A stretch of DNA of 64,000 nt from Thysanoteuthis rhombus (GCA_963457665.1 OY735218.1:43157348-43221347); one strand, 5' to 3'. Counted from the first letter of the stretch, positions 11,430 through 24,075 are shown. The notes: generated by a model from the sequence alone, not told the origin. Program-made: numbers and translations.

Positions 11430-12600
11430 CTTTTAATTATCAAAGTCAGTAAAGCAAGAATAGTTAGAATGCGTAGTCGGTACAAAGAAGCCAGCCATTC
11501 TAGAATTGAGTCAGAGGAACGGGAAATGTCTCCAGTGGAGGGGGCACTCAGAGATATGCTAAATGGACCAAAGCCAGCAGTATACTATGGGGCTCTATCA
11601 GACTTATAAGACTGGTTAGCAGTTATCTAAAAGGAAATGTTTATTTATAAACTGACAAATGCTGAAGCTATGTTATCAACTTATGGCCATACTATTGGGG
11701 ATGCGTCAGAATTTGTGCAAAAAACTTAATGAAAGATGACAATCTAACTTGGGACTCCTTAGTGACCCTGATGTGGGAACTATAAGCGAATGAGATCTCG
11801 TCCGTAGCGGCCATGAGGGCATTAATGAAAACTTAACAAAGGAGCGACGAAACGCTCATAGAGTTTGGACATCGAATGGCCAGATTGGCAGCGCTGCCCG
11901 AGACGATTGCAGCGGTCCAAAATGGTCTGGCCATCCAGGCACAATTGGCGGATGTATATGTTGACGCTATATTAGACGAGGAAGTGAAGGCAGATACAGT
12001 ACAGGAGGCCCCACGAACGCTGGATGCGGTAATAGAAACGGCGAAAGAGAAAGGAAGGGTTTAGATGAGGATTAGGGTCAGTATACTTACTTCAGAGTCA
12101 GTGAGGACAGAAATAGAATTATGATAAGTGGAGAGTCGCCTCCCCCAGCCCAGCAGGTGGGAAACGCCAATGGGTCACCCCAGAGATAGTGAAAGGGAGG
12201 GTGGCCCCAGTGAATTATAGATATAAGGAAAGAAAATGTTGGACCTGCAGAGAGACCGGTCATTATGCAGCAAGCTGTGTCCGAAGAAAATGTTGGGAGT
12301 ATGGTAGATCAGACCATCTGAGACAAAATTGTCCCCGTGAGTATCGGAAGGATAGGAGAGGGAAACAACATTGGGCAAGAGCAAGAAGTTCCGTAGTGTA
12401 TAGAGAGAATGAACAATATCTAACATCCACACTCTTATCAAGTAGAAGGATTGTGTCCGGAAGAGGGAACATCTGGACTAAACAAGAAAATAATAGTCAT
12501 AGTTTTTGCGTTATTAACTCAGGAAAGAGTGCTTACATGCCAAGTAGTAGTGGAAGGAATAACCATGAAGGCATTAGTCGACACAGTTGGTAACCCTGAT
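11430..12600 (+). pseudogene. gag-like region (fossil)
   Basis: Lies directly after the leader of the LTR element. Two zinc-knuckle-like Cys/His segments occur near 12238-12345, followed by a basic stretch, as at the end of a Gypsy nucleocapsid. Broken. Confidence 0.65.
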
Positions 12601-15000
12601 CAACTCTGTTCAATGTGCTAAGGTGGAAGAGTTGGGAAGACTCAGAAAATCTGACTTGAAGGTTAATCAAGCAGACGGCAAGGAAATGGCTTTTTCACGA
12701 ATAGTGTACCTCCCAGTCATAGTGAAGGGTGGAGTTAATAGAATTCAGAAAGTATATGTGTTCCCAAACTTATGTAAACAGATGATATTGGGAGAAGGTT
12801 GGTTGTGATGACCAGCAAGAGAAATATGGAAGGCGGGTTGTTTCAGGTAACACCGATTGAGAGGGATTGTCCCAAAGAGGAGGAGGTTGCATAATGTGAA
12901 GCTGTAGTGAGAGGATCGGAGTAATACCCATGCTGATTGCAAAACGGTATGTGTAAAGAAAGTGGAAAAGGTGGGGAAGGCCCTGCCTATACTGAGTGTA
13001 CAGAGGGTAAGGTATGAGAACAAAAAGTGTGGCAATAGGGAGATGGGTTGCATAGATCCAGCAGAAATCGAAGATAAATTCAGAAGAGAGGCAGAGCGTA
13101 TGCTAAAAGCCAACTGTGATTTAATAGCGAATACAGATACAGATAGGCCTGACTAAAACAGTAAAAACGAAAGTAGACACGGGAGACCACCTGCCAATTA
13201 ATTTAAGGCCCTACTGGATCCCTATTCATAGAAGGGGATTGGTGGAAGAAGTGGCAAGGGATATGCTAGAAGCAGGAATGATTGGGAGATCAAGGTTATC
13301 CTGGTGTTTACCGATATTGGTGGTAGATGAAAAGGATAGAGGTGACAGATTTTGTATTGATTTTCGTGCATTGAACGCTGTGTCCAGACTGTTAGCGTTT
13401 CCCCTTTAACTAATTGATGACATGTTTGCATTGCTGGGGAAAGCCGGGTATTTTCTGACCTTAGATTTTAGGTCTGGATACTGGCAGGTCGGCTTAGGTG
13501 AGGCTGACTGGGAGAAGACAACCTTTGCATGTCATGCAGGCCTATATCAGTTCCGGGTAATGCTGTTTGGTCTCGTAGGGGTACCCTGAGTGTTCCAGCA
13601 ACTAATGTCAATTGTACTAAGTGAAATGTAAAATATCACTATTGCCTATTCAGACGATATACAGGTGTTCTCTGAGACACCAGAACAGGATTTTGACCAC
13701 TTAAGGGAAGTGTTAGACTGATTGAGATGGTCTGTAGATATTGCCCGTTTAAGTTCACCATCAATGAAAAATGGATTGAGCCTGATACTGACAACATAGA
13801 AGTAATTAGGGCAATGGGATTCTGGATGAGATTCCACGTTCATTTCTTGTCTCATCAGCTGTCAGAGACCGAACAGAGGTGGCTGATACTTGAAAAAGAG
13901 ACGTATGAAATAATCTATGCTCACCCAAAATTTGATTATCATCTAAATGGGTCACATTTACGATTAAGACGGATCACAAATTACTCCGATAGCTGTTCAA
14001 GGAAGATTGGATGAACAAAAAGATCCAGCAGTGTGGTCAGAAGCTAGGGGTTATAATTGTAAGATCGAACACCTAGAGGGGAAGGACAACAGATATACTG
14101 ACCTGTTTCAAGAATTTCTAAGCAGTTAAAGAATGAATCGGTAATGGTAGAGCCCAGGATGGATGATAGAGCTTATCAAATCCATGTAATAAACTCCCAT
14201 AAATTAGAAAACCGGTCAGAATTTGAACAAGGATCTGAAGAAGACACCTAGGTGGTGTATGACCCTCATTGGAGAACCTGATCAGTGAGAGTCAAAATGA
14301 TGAGGAAATCGCTGGATTCAGAGCAAAGGTCGAAATAGGAACTATCACCAAGTATGTGGTTCATGACAACCTGCTGAGAAGTACTGGGGCATATGGGCAC
14401 AGACAAGACCTATGAGCTAAGAGGCAGGAACTATTTTGGGCCAAATCTGTATAAGGAGGTGACAGCCTATGTGCAGGCGTGTATAGAATGTCAAGCCCAG
14501 ATTAGGAGACAGGAGTTGGCTCCTCAGGATGAAACGGGTATTCCCTCCTACCCGTTCCAGAAAATATGTGTGGACATCTCGGGTCCATATGGCAAGACTC
14601 CAAGAGGGAATTTTATATATTGTGAGTTTTGTAGATTAGCTAACAAATTGGCCAGAGGCATATACTGTACCAGATGAGAAGGGTCAGACGGTGTCTGACC
14701 AAATACTGATGGAATTAATCCCTAGATATGGGGCCCCGTTACAGCTGGTAACGGACCAGAGAACATAAATAAGGCAATGAGAGAGACCTTTGAGGGGTTG
14801 AACATGACTCATAATACCACGACCTCCTATCATCCACAGAGTGATGCAAAGATCGTGAAATTCCGCAGAGCCCTATGCGATATCGTTGCGAAGTTAACAG
14901 GGGACGATACAGAAAATTGGGACCTGTATCTGACAGGTTCTAGCAGCAGTAAAGTTCTCAATGAATGAGACCTCGAAGTTCTCTTCCTATTTTATGCTGT
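12601..15000 (+). pseudogene. pol-like region (fossil): protease, RT, RNase H, integrase
   Basis: In order: a possible protease remnant (to about 12810), Ty3/Gypsy-type RT palm segments around 13440-13580 (a DFRSGYWQV-like block), an RNase H-like part (13.8-14.1 kb), and an integrase with a Cys-containing zinc-binding part and a VDISGPYG core segment around 14.4-14.6 kb. The domain order is that of Gypsy elements. Broken in several places. Confidence 0.75.
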
Positions 15001-15249
15001 TCTGCCGTTGGATAACCTATTAAGACCCGGCAGAAAGTATATAGGGGAGGACCACTATAAATTGATATTAGAACAGCAACTTAAAACCTTCGCCCAAGCT
15101 CAGAGAAGAGCAAGAAGGGCACAGAAAATGAAGAATGGGATTCAGTGGATGAAGTCCAGACCCCTGAAGTAGATACTCTCGATGAGGAGAAAAGTGAGGA
15201 TGAGATACCCCTTTCTCAACCCTTAAGAGAAAATTAGAGGAAGTAAAAA

Positions 15250-17140
15250 GATGGAGGGAGGGCTAAAAGGAGATGGGACCCTCTGGTGTTGACACCAGCA
15301 CCTAGTTCATTAGGAGAAAAGATTCAATTAGTGACCCAAAGCATAATGATGAGATTAGTAAAGAAACGAAAGAGAGGGTATCGAAAAGATTTTTCTTTAC
15401 GCCAAATTGAATAATGATTCTTGCATTCATAGAAGAAATGGTTGGAAGAGACGTATTTATAGTGACACAACTGATGGTTTTGGCAGGGGCGTAGAAATAC
15501 AGCCAGAATACGATTTCCAAAAAGATGAATGAAGTGATTATAACTAGGTCGAAGTGATTGATCACTTTGTGATTGATATGAGGCCAATTGATTTATTGTT
15601 GAATAGATTACAAGGAGAGGTATTCAAGTTGGATTCGGCCAGATCACGTGTGGTCAAGCATTATGTGCAAGATGAGAAATATTTGAGGTTATTGTTTTCC
15701 TTAGATCAGGGGACCACAGTAATGCAATTGCAATGGAAGCATACAAAAACTTTTTTGAGAGAGGTGGAATTATTGTGAACTAGAGATAAACGAGCAGTAG
15801 TACCTATAGTGGGAAAGGCGCTAAGCATATTATTTGGGACGGTGTCAGAGGAGGATGTAAAGACTACAGGACAGAAATTACAGCAGACAAAAAAGGAACA
15901 GAAGGTCCTAGCACAGTAAAAGAAAGTGTCTCTATTTTGAAGGTGACAAGGTTAGAGTTGTCTAGAAATAAATTAACCATAAGCAATCTGATCAAATATA
16001 TGCTCGAGTTGGTACAAGAAGTTAGTAGCATGTTAGAGAATATCACTACAGAATTGCAGGAATTGGACTACTTTGGGCAACAGTCCTTACAACTAATAAA
16101 CAAATAGTGTACGACAGACGAGTCAGTCCATAACGACCCCATTCGAACATGTTAGAGCACAGTTAAATATGTTATCGTTGGGACATCCATCCCCCAGCAT
16201 AGTAACCCTGCATCATCAAAGGAATTCACTGTTAGGGATATAAGTCGAATCACCTCATCATTTAAGATTGCCTGTAGATCCCGCTGAGGAAATATTATAA
16301 CTTCTCAGGATGTGTTACCTTATTGGAAGATGACAGGTTATTGGTGATAATGTCAGTACTATTGTTTGACCAGGATAGCGCATACGAAGTGTATGAGATA
16401 TTAAATCTACCCATCCCTTACCCGGTGGTAGAACAGAAATTAAGGGCAGTGGATAGGTATAAGGTAGAGACGGAATTCATAACATCGATTTCGGCCCGAA
16501 CAAAATTTATGATGTTGACTAAAGGTGCGACCGAGAAATGTAAAACCTCTGGACTTGTACGTCTGAAAGCCTGATCTATATTTCTGGAGGTCGCAAGTTG
16601 TGTTCTGGAATTGTTTCAAGATAATTGGGAAGGAATAAGGGAAAATTATCAGGTGTAAGTATTAATGGATGTCATGTTGTCACAGGCGATAAGTATCTCT
16701 GATGGATTCTGGGCCGTAGCTACCCCGAATGAGATCGAATTATCTTGCAGATGTAAAAGGAAGTCCACTGAGACAGTGAAAATAGTACCATCTTTATCTA
16801 AATTAAAAGGCCATCGGGAGGTTTTGCATTTGAGGTGTCCATCTCTGCCCCTCCCCCCATATTACCAGGCTGAAGAGAAATACGAAGAAAAGGATTCATT
16901 AATAAAGTTAATTGAAACTAGTTTCAGGAATGAGACGGAGCTCTGGTAGCCAATAGTAAAGGAATTCCCAGGGATAACTTTGAAGAAATTACCTCAGCTG
17001 TTAAGATCTGTGAAAATAATTGATTTGGAACGATTAGGGTCGGAATTGAGAGACCCAGGGAAAGACATTGGGACTTGGAATAATAAAAACACGACCATAA
17101 TAAGTTGGTCCTCAATATTATCGTGTTTCTAGTGATGATA
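15250..17140 (+). pseudogene. env-like third region (fossil)
   Basis: About 1.9 kb between integrase and the 3' LTR. A segment around 15.80-16.10 kb has the LFGTVSEEDVK-type start and long helical heptad run seen after the cleavage site of baculovirus F-like fusion proteins in errantivirus-type elements. Further downstream lie scattered Cys and Pro-rich pieces. Broken. Env assignment is by recalled similarity. Confidence 0.55.
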
Positions 17141-17174
17141 GCTTCTGTACGATGGGTACGGAGGAGATATATTT

Positions 17175-17799
17175 TGCACTAAAGTGTCAGGAAAATAAAA
17201 CCCTGGACAGATTACAGATGTTTAATCATTAATTGCCTTTGTTAGGAAAATATAACTAGATTCCGGGTAGGTAAACTGATTTTCAGGGGACGTAGCCCTG
17301 CCTATCACCTATGCATATTTCCAAAGGGAAAATTATGAATTCCCAAATTTGGAGAGATTAGAATTAAGATTGCTCAGGTTAATATGATCTCAGTATTTGC
17401 CAGCTGAGACGTGAAAATGTCATCGGGCCCAAGCACGAGGGGGGTCAGCTATTACATTAACCACATACTTTTGAGTAGACAGAGTAGGGTTCAGTGAAGC
17501 TGTCAGGATACTGCATAGAATTCAACGGTCCTTGTCACCTCGATATCTTGACCCCCAGAAGATTATATCTTTGGTGATCGATATACCTAGAGACATCAAG
17601 TGGATTCCCTGAACGATTTATAATTTCGACACGAGAATTTTGTTGAAGCTATACCAACAGGCATACCAAGAGATATCAAGTAGATAACCCGAAAGACAGA
17701 CTGACAGTCATTCCTTAGTGTCCTTACCCACATCAGCGTATATTTTGGCTTGTTAAACGGTAATATTACTGGCAAAATCTAGTTGCAAATTTACATCCA
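17175..17799 (+). repeat. 3' LTR
   Basis: Starts TGCACTAAAGTGTC right after a purine-rich stretch (polypurine tract candidate, about 17157-17172). It is longer than the 5' LTR because part of it is present in two diverged tandem versions near 17580-17690. Confidence 0.8.
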
Positions 17800-18019
17800 G
17801 TGTCGTGGGTCTTTGTTGAAGAACTGCTGAGTCTCTTAGTCGACAGCTGCACCCCTTCGGATCTGGACACAACGTAGGCGAGGTAGGGGTGACTTGAGGC
17901 GGAGATACAGCGATCAGTCAACTACAGCCTGATCCGCGTCGTAGCTCACCGACCAGCGAAAACTGGTTCGATGGTTCCGTTACATAGTCACATCAGCTCC
18001 TTTATCAGGCTATATAGAG

Positions 18020-18593
18020 ACCCTGAGCCCTTCCAACTGAAGAAAGTATACCATTACATCTACCTAGGACAACAAATCTCGATGAAACCCACAAGAAGAA
18101 GAAATCAAGCGAAGAATCACTCGAGAACGGCAAACTTTCAGTAGGGCAAGTTCAAACTCCAAAAAGAAGAAAACTCCATTAATCCTGAGAGGAAAAGCAT
18201 ACAACCGATGCATCTTCCTGATAGCATAGAACCTAACCAATAGAATGACCAGCACACCGAGAAGTATGTAACCTGTACATGAAAGAATCATATAGAGAGA
18301 TCGCAAGACGGTACAGTATATCAGGGAGAAAACAGGAGCCCGACACATCATAGAATACGATGTATAACTCGATTGGTAATGGGCTGGTCATGATGCAAGA
18401 ATGGCAGACAACTGATGTATATTACGACTGACAACATGGATCCCCAGAGATCACATGCTCAACTGAGGCCGGCAGAATACAAGATGGAAAGACGACCTAG
18501 AAAATTTCAAAGAGTATTGGCTCTGCAACACCCACGATAGAGAAGTGCAGCTAACTCCAGGAGAAGATCTATGTCAAACAACAGATAGAAAAC

Positions 18594-18672
<79 letters not shown>
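18020..18672 (+). mobile_element. RTE-clade LINE, 3' part with (TGA)n tail
   Basis: The plus strand reads KVYHYIYLGQQIS (the YLG motif at the end of the RTE thumb), then an LVMGW block and a PRDHM...RPAEYKMERR block near 18.37-18.50 kb, matching the copies at 0.8 and 36.2 kb. The ORF is interrupted. The copy ends in (TGA)n from 18593 to 18672. It has the orientation expected if it and the endonuclease part at 9.5-10.5 kb were one element split by the Gypsy insertion. The 220 bases between the 3' LTR and 18020 were not recognised. Confidence 0.78.
18593..18672. repeat. (TGA)n microsatellite, LINE tail
   Basis: About 26 TGA units forming the 3' tail of the RTE copy and abutting the 125-bp array to the right. 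Confidence 0.95.
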
Positions 18673-18673
<1 letters not shown>

Positions 18674-18674
18674 C

Positions 18675-19597
18675 CAAACATTTCCCCTCAACAGTCCACA
18701 GCAATTACATGAACTTGGGAGAGGTTGAAAGAGAAATCTATTTTAAATCCAGATCCCTTTATCTAGAGTCCCTTTTCTGTTAAATTATTTAAACGCATCT
18801 CGAACATTTCCCTTTGACAGTCAACGGCAATGACATGAACTTGAGAGTGATTGAAAGAGCTTTATCGTGTGAAGATAGATCCCTTTTCTTAGTGTCCCAT
18901 TTTTAAGGTGAATTATTGAAGCCCATTTGGAAAATCTCTCCTTGACAGTCTTTGAAAGAGGTTAGAATGGCAGTTTTTTTTTAAAATCCTGGTGGCCGTT
19001 GCTTAGGTTAATTAGTTGGATGCATCTTGAACATTTCCTTTTGAGAATCGACGGCAATTACATGAGTTTGGAAGAGGTTAAATAGCATTTTCATGTTTAG
19101 CCAGATTCCTTTGCCTCATATCTCTGGTTTCAGGTTAATTGGTTAAATGCATTTCAACATTTCCTTGACAGTCCACGGCGATTACATGAACTTGGGAGAA
19201 GTTAAAAGAGCATTTTCATGTTAAGTTATATTTCTTTGTTTAGTATCTCTAGTTTCAGTCTAATTGGTTAAATGCATTTGAACATTTCTTCTTGACAGTA
19301 CACGGCAATTACATGAACTTGGGAGAGGTTAAAAGAGCTCTTTCATGTAAAGTGAGATCCCTTTACTTATTTTGTCTATGAATTGTTCAAACGCCTTTCA
19401 AACATTTCCCTTTGACAGTGTACAGCTACTACATGAACTGAGGCGAGGTCAGAAGAGAATTGTCTTGTGAGGCTAGATCCCTTTGCCTAGAGTCTCTTTT
19501 AAGGTGGATTGTTTAAACGCTTTTCGAACATTTCCTCTTGACAGTTCACGACAATTACATGAACTTGGGAGAGGTTAAAAAGCCATTTTCATGTAAG
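18675..19597. repeat. Tandem array, about 125-bp unit, eight units
   Basis: The marker AACATTTCC recurs at about 18677, 18803, 18931 (degenerate), 19030, 19156, 19281, 19401 and 19527. This gives units of 120-128 bp, with one short unit of about 99 bp. Each unit also carries GACAGT(C/A)CACGGCAATTAC and an ACTTGGGAGAGGTTAAAAG-like block. Neighbouring units look 75-85 percent alike by eye. No coding potential. It begins exactly where the RTE tail ends. Confidence 0.9.
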
Positions 19598-20306
19598 TCG
19601 CATACATATATTATCTAGAACATAACTCCATACGATTTTTTCTTAACAAATACAAGCCCTTAACAAATACAAGACTAAATACTCTATCACTTTTCTTGTA
19701 GTAACTGATGCAAAGGATGATATAAAAGTTTTTTTGTTGCTTTCACCAAAAACGTGTTGGCATTGGTATTTATGCAATATGCAAGCCAAAGTGGTTTCTG
19801 TATCTCAGTCTATCTAACTATGTGTCTAGAAACGACAACTCTGGGATGCGTGAACATCGTCCTTGATTGGTTTCGTTGCTCAGTCCGAAATAAAACACAA
19901 AAAGTGAAAAATCTAATCGCAGTCGAATTCAGGTGTGTGCACACATGCACTCTCACAAATACGCACAAACATAGATAGCAAGGTATCTACATAGATTTTT
20001 AAATATGTGTGATTTTGTAATGTTCTGAAATGGGTTGTCAATCTTATGGAATCAAGTATTGTACTCTAACTAGAGAGACAACGGTTAACCTAATTCAAGT
20101 GGAGATTAATTAATAGGTGTGCTCTTGATTTCGCGAAGAAGCGACGCGTGAAATTCAATTATAGAACAAGTGCCCTTGTTATAGTCTTGATTGGTCTGGT
20201 AGCCGACACACACTAGAGAAGATAGGGAATAAGACATAGACTTTCTTGGATTACATGGCAGACTATCGATCATTAGATGCCAACGTGAACAGATGTTGAT
20301 TTAAAG
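19598..20306. other. Unannotated DNA
   Basis: No gene or repeat recognised. Confidence 0.5.
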
Positions 20307-20730
20307 CAGGGTCTCTCAACCTTTTTCCATTTGTGATTCCTTACTCATTCTTTTAAAAGCAATAGGGACTAAATTCATCTATAATTCGTTTCCAACTGAT
20401 TTCATCCACAACTAAGAATAAAAACAATTTACTTTCAAAAGAATTGATAAAAATTACAGCGTATTTATGATCTACATTAAGTTTTACGGTATTGACTTCG
20501 ATGAAAAATGAATCATTTTTCTTTCAGAATTATTAAAGCGTAAAAAAAAATCGAAATTAAAAAAATATATAAGTGAATTGCAATAGACCATTCTACCATT
20601 TATATGTAAGCACCAAAAATACATTTTTGTATAGAGTTAATGAAAAATACTAGTTACATTATTTTTGCGATCCCCAATAATCTTTACATGACCCTTGGAG
20701 GGATCCCGACCCCTTCTTTGAGAAGCATTG
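20307..20730. mobile_element. Non-autonomous hAT-type MITE with target duplication
   Basis: The left end CAGGGTCTCTCAACCTTTTT and the right end (reverse complement CAATGCTTCTCAAAGAAGG) match the CAG(G/T)GNTTCTCAACC termini of hAT elements. Eight bases flank each side: ATTTAAAG left and GTCTAAAG right, 6 of 8 identical, as hAT makes 8-bp duplications. The 424-bp interior is AT-rich with no transposase. Confidence 0.75.
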
Positions 20731-21880
20731 GTCTAAAGAATAATTGGTTTTCTGTGTGTAGTCATAGTAGTAAAATCTGCATCGATTGGACTGTAATTGG
20801 AAATCATCTATTAATTGAAAAATGATTAGGTTTGAAGAGTGTAATTCTTTTCGTTTTGAATTAACATCCGAATTAGCAATAGACAAATGACGCTAAGATG
20901 GAGTGTGAAAGGTTGGCTGAATTGGATGATTATTTAGTTTCTGAAGGGAATGAAACAAACTTCATGGCATAAGAGAATAATAATGATTTAATAGAAAATG
21001 GTTAATTCAATCTCCGTTACTGTATAATTGGTGGCTATAGAAATGCCTAAAACGGGTCTGAGAATCAAGACGAGATTTGCTACGAGTTGTATCTTGCGTC
21101 CATTGAAATAACACAAATTTGGAGAAACATTTGTAGATATAACACGAGATGTTGTAACCTTGGTTTTGTGCAGCACGTGTATTCCACTTCAAATAAATAG
21201 ATAAGCAATAACAATAATCTATTATCCAAGCAAATCACAATATACGCCTTTTCTTTTGCATTACCATGATTTTAAACAGAGGAACGATATGGATTTCTTT
21301 CTCGAAGGAGTTTGATGATCCTTTCCATTGTTTCAATCGACTCTTGTTTAAGCCATGCTTCAAATATGTAGTGGGAATATGGTTTATGAAATTGTGTCAC
21401 ACCAATCTTTTAAGGGAGGAGTTCCTACCAAGCAGGTTTCGAAATACTGGATAGCAGCTTCTGTCAGTGGAGGGAAATACGTAACTATTCCGTCCACGAA
21501 GCCAACCAATGTCGATATGACTCGATGGTCTCTTAGCGTTGAGGAAAAACAAGTGAATACATTAATCAAAGGACTGTAACCCTTTGCTTATTGCATAGAT
21601 TCGTTCTGAACCTGATAAGCGCGCAGATAATTCCTCATCAAATAGATAGACAAGAAAATCGCATTAAGCGTCCTTCCATTGCAGTGCTTGGTTTTCAAAG
21701 ATATAACTATTACCATGGTCACAAATATAGATTTAGTTAATATAGCCGTGAAGATTCCTTGTAAAATCCTGATTAAAGACTAATATCTATTCTCCAATAA
21801 AATTACAATATATATTATGGTAAACATTTCCCTGAAATAAAGTAGTTGAAGAATGTCAAACTGCGAATATCATCAAAATA
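20731..21880. other. Unannotated DNA
   Basis: Nothing assignable. A 74-codon plus frame at 21355-21579 has fairly even composition but no family resemblance, and an overlapping minus frame is equally open. Confidence 0.45.
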
Positions 21881-21882
21881 TA

Positions 21883-22560
21883 CAACCCCTGGCAAAAATT
21901 ATGGAATCACACTTGAAGGCTGTTCACTTTGCTTTATTAACTGAACATTCTTGTTCAATCAATTATACCTGAAACACAATGAATTAAATTATTCATTTTA
22001 ATTAATGGCATATTCTTCCAGATCAGGTAGAGGAAAGAATTATGGAACCACTCAATGTTGAGGAAAAACTATAGAATTATCAATAAAAAATCACAATTAG
22101 TTCTTCGTTGCTCCTTCTCCAACTGATGATGGCCAGTATTCTTTGAGGCATAGACCTCTCCAATGAGAAAACAATATTCTGCATCAAGCTGATTACTAAT
22201 TGCTCAAAAAGCGATTGACAGAATTTCGATTGGATCGAGATTCGGACTGTTCACTGGCCATGTCATTGATTGATATGTCTACCCTGAAGAAATGCTTTAA
22301 CATTCTTGGCTCCGTGATAAGATGCATTATCATACTAAAAATTATTTCATCTTGACTGAATCTTTTTTCAGTGGATGAGGAAAGTATCCAAAAATGTGCA
22401 TTGACTTTGATGTAATCATTGCCATCACATCTGATTTTTTACCTGTCATAAATGAGTGGGACATTTGTTCGGTTTTCTCGGGTAGTCATCTTTGGAAAGG
22501 TATTTTTTTGGAAATGTCTTGAAATGTTCTTCAAAATATCATCTGGATTCATTACGTGTC
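21883..22560 (-). mobile_element. Tc1/mariner transposon fossil
   Basis: The left end CAACCCCTGGCAAAAATTAT follows a TA (21881-21882), the Tc1/mariner target. Reading leftward on the minus strand, the region near 22200-22270 gives a WPVNSPNLDPIE-like block (the canonical WPxxSPDLNPIE of the DDE/D catalytic domain) and then a C-terminal helix with SMPKRI-like remnants. The transposase is full of stops and frame changes. The terminal motif is repeated with changes at about 22031 and 22058, as in elements with subterminal repeats. The opposite terminus was not found, so the right edge is approximate. Confidence 0.7.
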
Positions 22561-23255
22561 CATATCAACATTGTTTCTCTTATTTCAGACTGCTGATGTA
22601 GGATATATCCAAGTTGTAAAGTGAACAGTTCGTGGAAATTATGCTTCTGGATAGTTCTAGTAGTTCTTGTCGAAGAATGGGCGCTGGCTGTATTAGTGGG
22701 TCCACGTGGGCGCCAGTGGAAAATTGATGAAGGAAGGGAGATGTATAGAAAATATGCACGCCAAGTACAAATGTGGACGCAGATACGAGATGGAGTAAAA
22801 AGACACAAATATTTAGATGTGAAAAATGAGAGATACGTTTCATGCAAAAATGAAGAATTCAAACTAAATACATGGAATAGAAACATTAATAGATTCGATT
22901 AACCGTAGAATTCGATTAAGAGTAGAAGCCTGTCAGTTTTAGGTTATTCCTACGCGTAAAAATGAAATATAGGAAAGAATAAGAATTTAAGGGACACGCG
23001 ACATAAAGGGTCTAAATTCGTTTCGTATACCTATCGAATGGAGCCTGATAAGTTGTGCCTGTTATAATGAGTTGAATAGTTTACCAAGCTACATTATAAA
23101 AAAGGTAGTTAGTCAGGATAGGTGCAAGAAGGAGCTAAAGAGACGAAATGATAAACACAGCGTTTGCGTGGTTGCCAAATATAGTAGTTGCAATATTTGC
23201 ATTTAATAGCTAAAAAGTTCTTGCAAATACTCACATCGATGAAGATAAGCGACCA

Positions 23256-23261
<6 letters not shown>
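22561..23261. other. Unannotated DNA with an orphan 93-codon frame
   Basis: Plus frame 22621-22902 (93 codons) starts with a hydrophobic run (FWIVLVVLVEEWALAVLV) and becomes basic. No family is recognised, and three other frames in the same place are also open over 80 codons, so it is probably chance. Confidence 0.4.

Positions 23262-23328
<67 letters not shown>
23262..23328. repeat. (TA)n microsatellite
   Basis: About 33 uninterrupted TA units. Confidence 0.97.
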
Positions 23329-23331
<3 letters not shown>

Positions 23332-23959
23332 ACGGTCAAGGGCGAGTTTAGAGAGGATAAGATAACCGGTTCGAAAGCAGAGGCAAAAAAGCTACTGACC
23401 ATGTGCATTCAGGGCTTTTATGGAGGGTCGTCGAAGGAAGTGACGTTTTAGATGCCTCGCTATAAAAAGGGTTCCGTATCTAATTCTTGACTAAGAATAT
23501 AGGGGTCGCCACAGTAGCATTAAGTACATTCAAATGTCGAGTGTTATATTTTTAATCGCATAAAAAAGCCTGAATAGGGATTGCCATACGATGTAGGACT
23601 CTTTCTTGTATTCATTGCTTATAATGAAGCATTCATTACATGCATATAATGATGATATATTGTTTAGTGAAACAGCAAGGAAATTGGACATGCTTAATCC
23701 TACAACGAGAATAGTGACTACTAAAACGTAAGCATATGCTATTGTCAGACAATGACCACAGTTCGATCTGTTGAAAGCATAATTGCTTGGTAATTCAGTC
23801 ATCTGATACAGACTTTCAGGAAGGTTAATTTGCCTTCTGCAGTACCCTAATTCACATTTTTTGCTTATTCTCGGTCTTTATCTGAACTAATCGTTTCTTT
23901 CGATGCGACACTTATGTATTAAAAAATCGATGTATGATCCGACAAAATGATTATGAATT
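23329..23959. other. Unannotated DNA
   Basis: No gene or repeat recognised. Confidence 0.5.
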
Positions 23960-24075
23960 GCGTTTTGTTATATTGATGCTTTTATTCGGGATGATATCCT
24001 GTCGTTACACGGTTGATATATCACTTGGCCTATACAACGTTAAGAGAATGAACAATTAAAGAAATAGGGGCTGCT
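23960..24075 (-). mobile_element. tRNA-SINE body fragment (family 1)
   Basis: Shares CGTTACACGGTTGATATATC and a GAGAATGAACAATTA block with the SINE copy at 55.24 kb. The tRNA-like head that should follow on the right is not recognisable, so this is a body fragment. Confidence 0.6.

Larger units (their letters stand above)
10557..17799 (+). mobile_element. Env-bearing Ty3/Gypsy LTR retrotransposon, broken fossil, inserted in an RTE LINE
   Basis: A 7.2-kb element with two LTRs, a primer-binding site, gag, pol and an env-like third region in plus orientation. RT, integrase and zinc-knuckle segments are of Ty3/Gypsy type. The third region resembles baculovirus F-like Env of errantivirus-type elements. 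It is broken in many places in all three regions and cannot encode a whole protein set. The LTRs differ by roughly 10-15 percent by eye, unevenly, so it is old. I could not find a convincing target-site duplication. RTE LINE parts flank it on both sides. Confidence 0.85.

Noticed and set aside
12175-13113. Minus-strand frames across the Gypsy element
   Set aside because: Shadows of the plus-strand fossil coding regions.
22621-22902. 93-codon frame with a hydrophobic start
   Set aside because: Overlapped by equally long frames on the other strand, no recognised family, no splice or promoter context.
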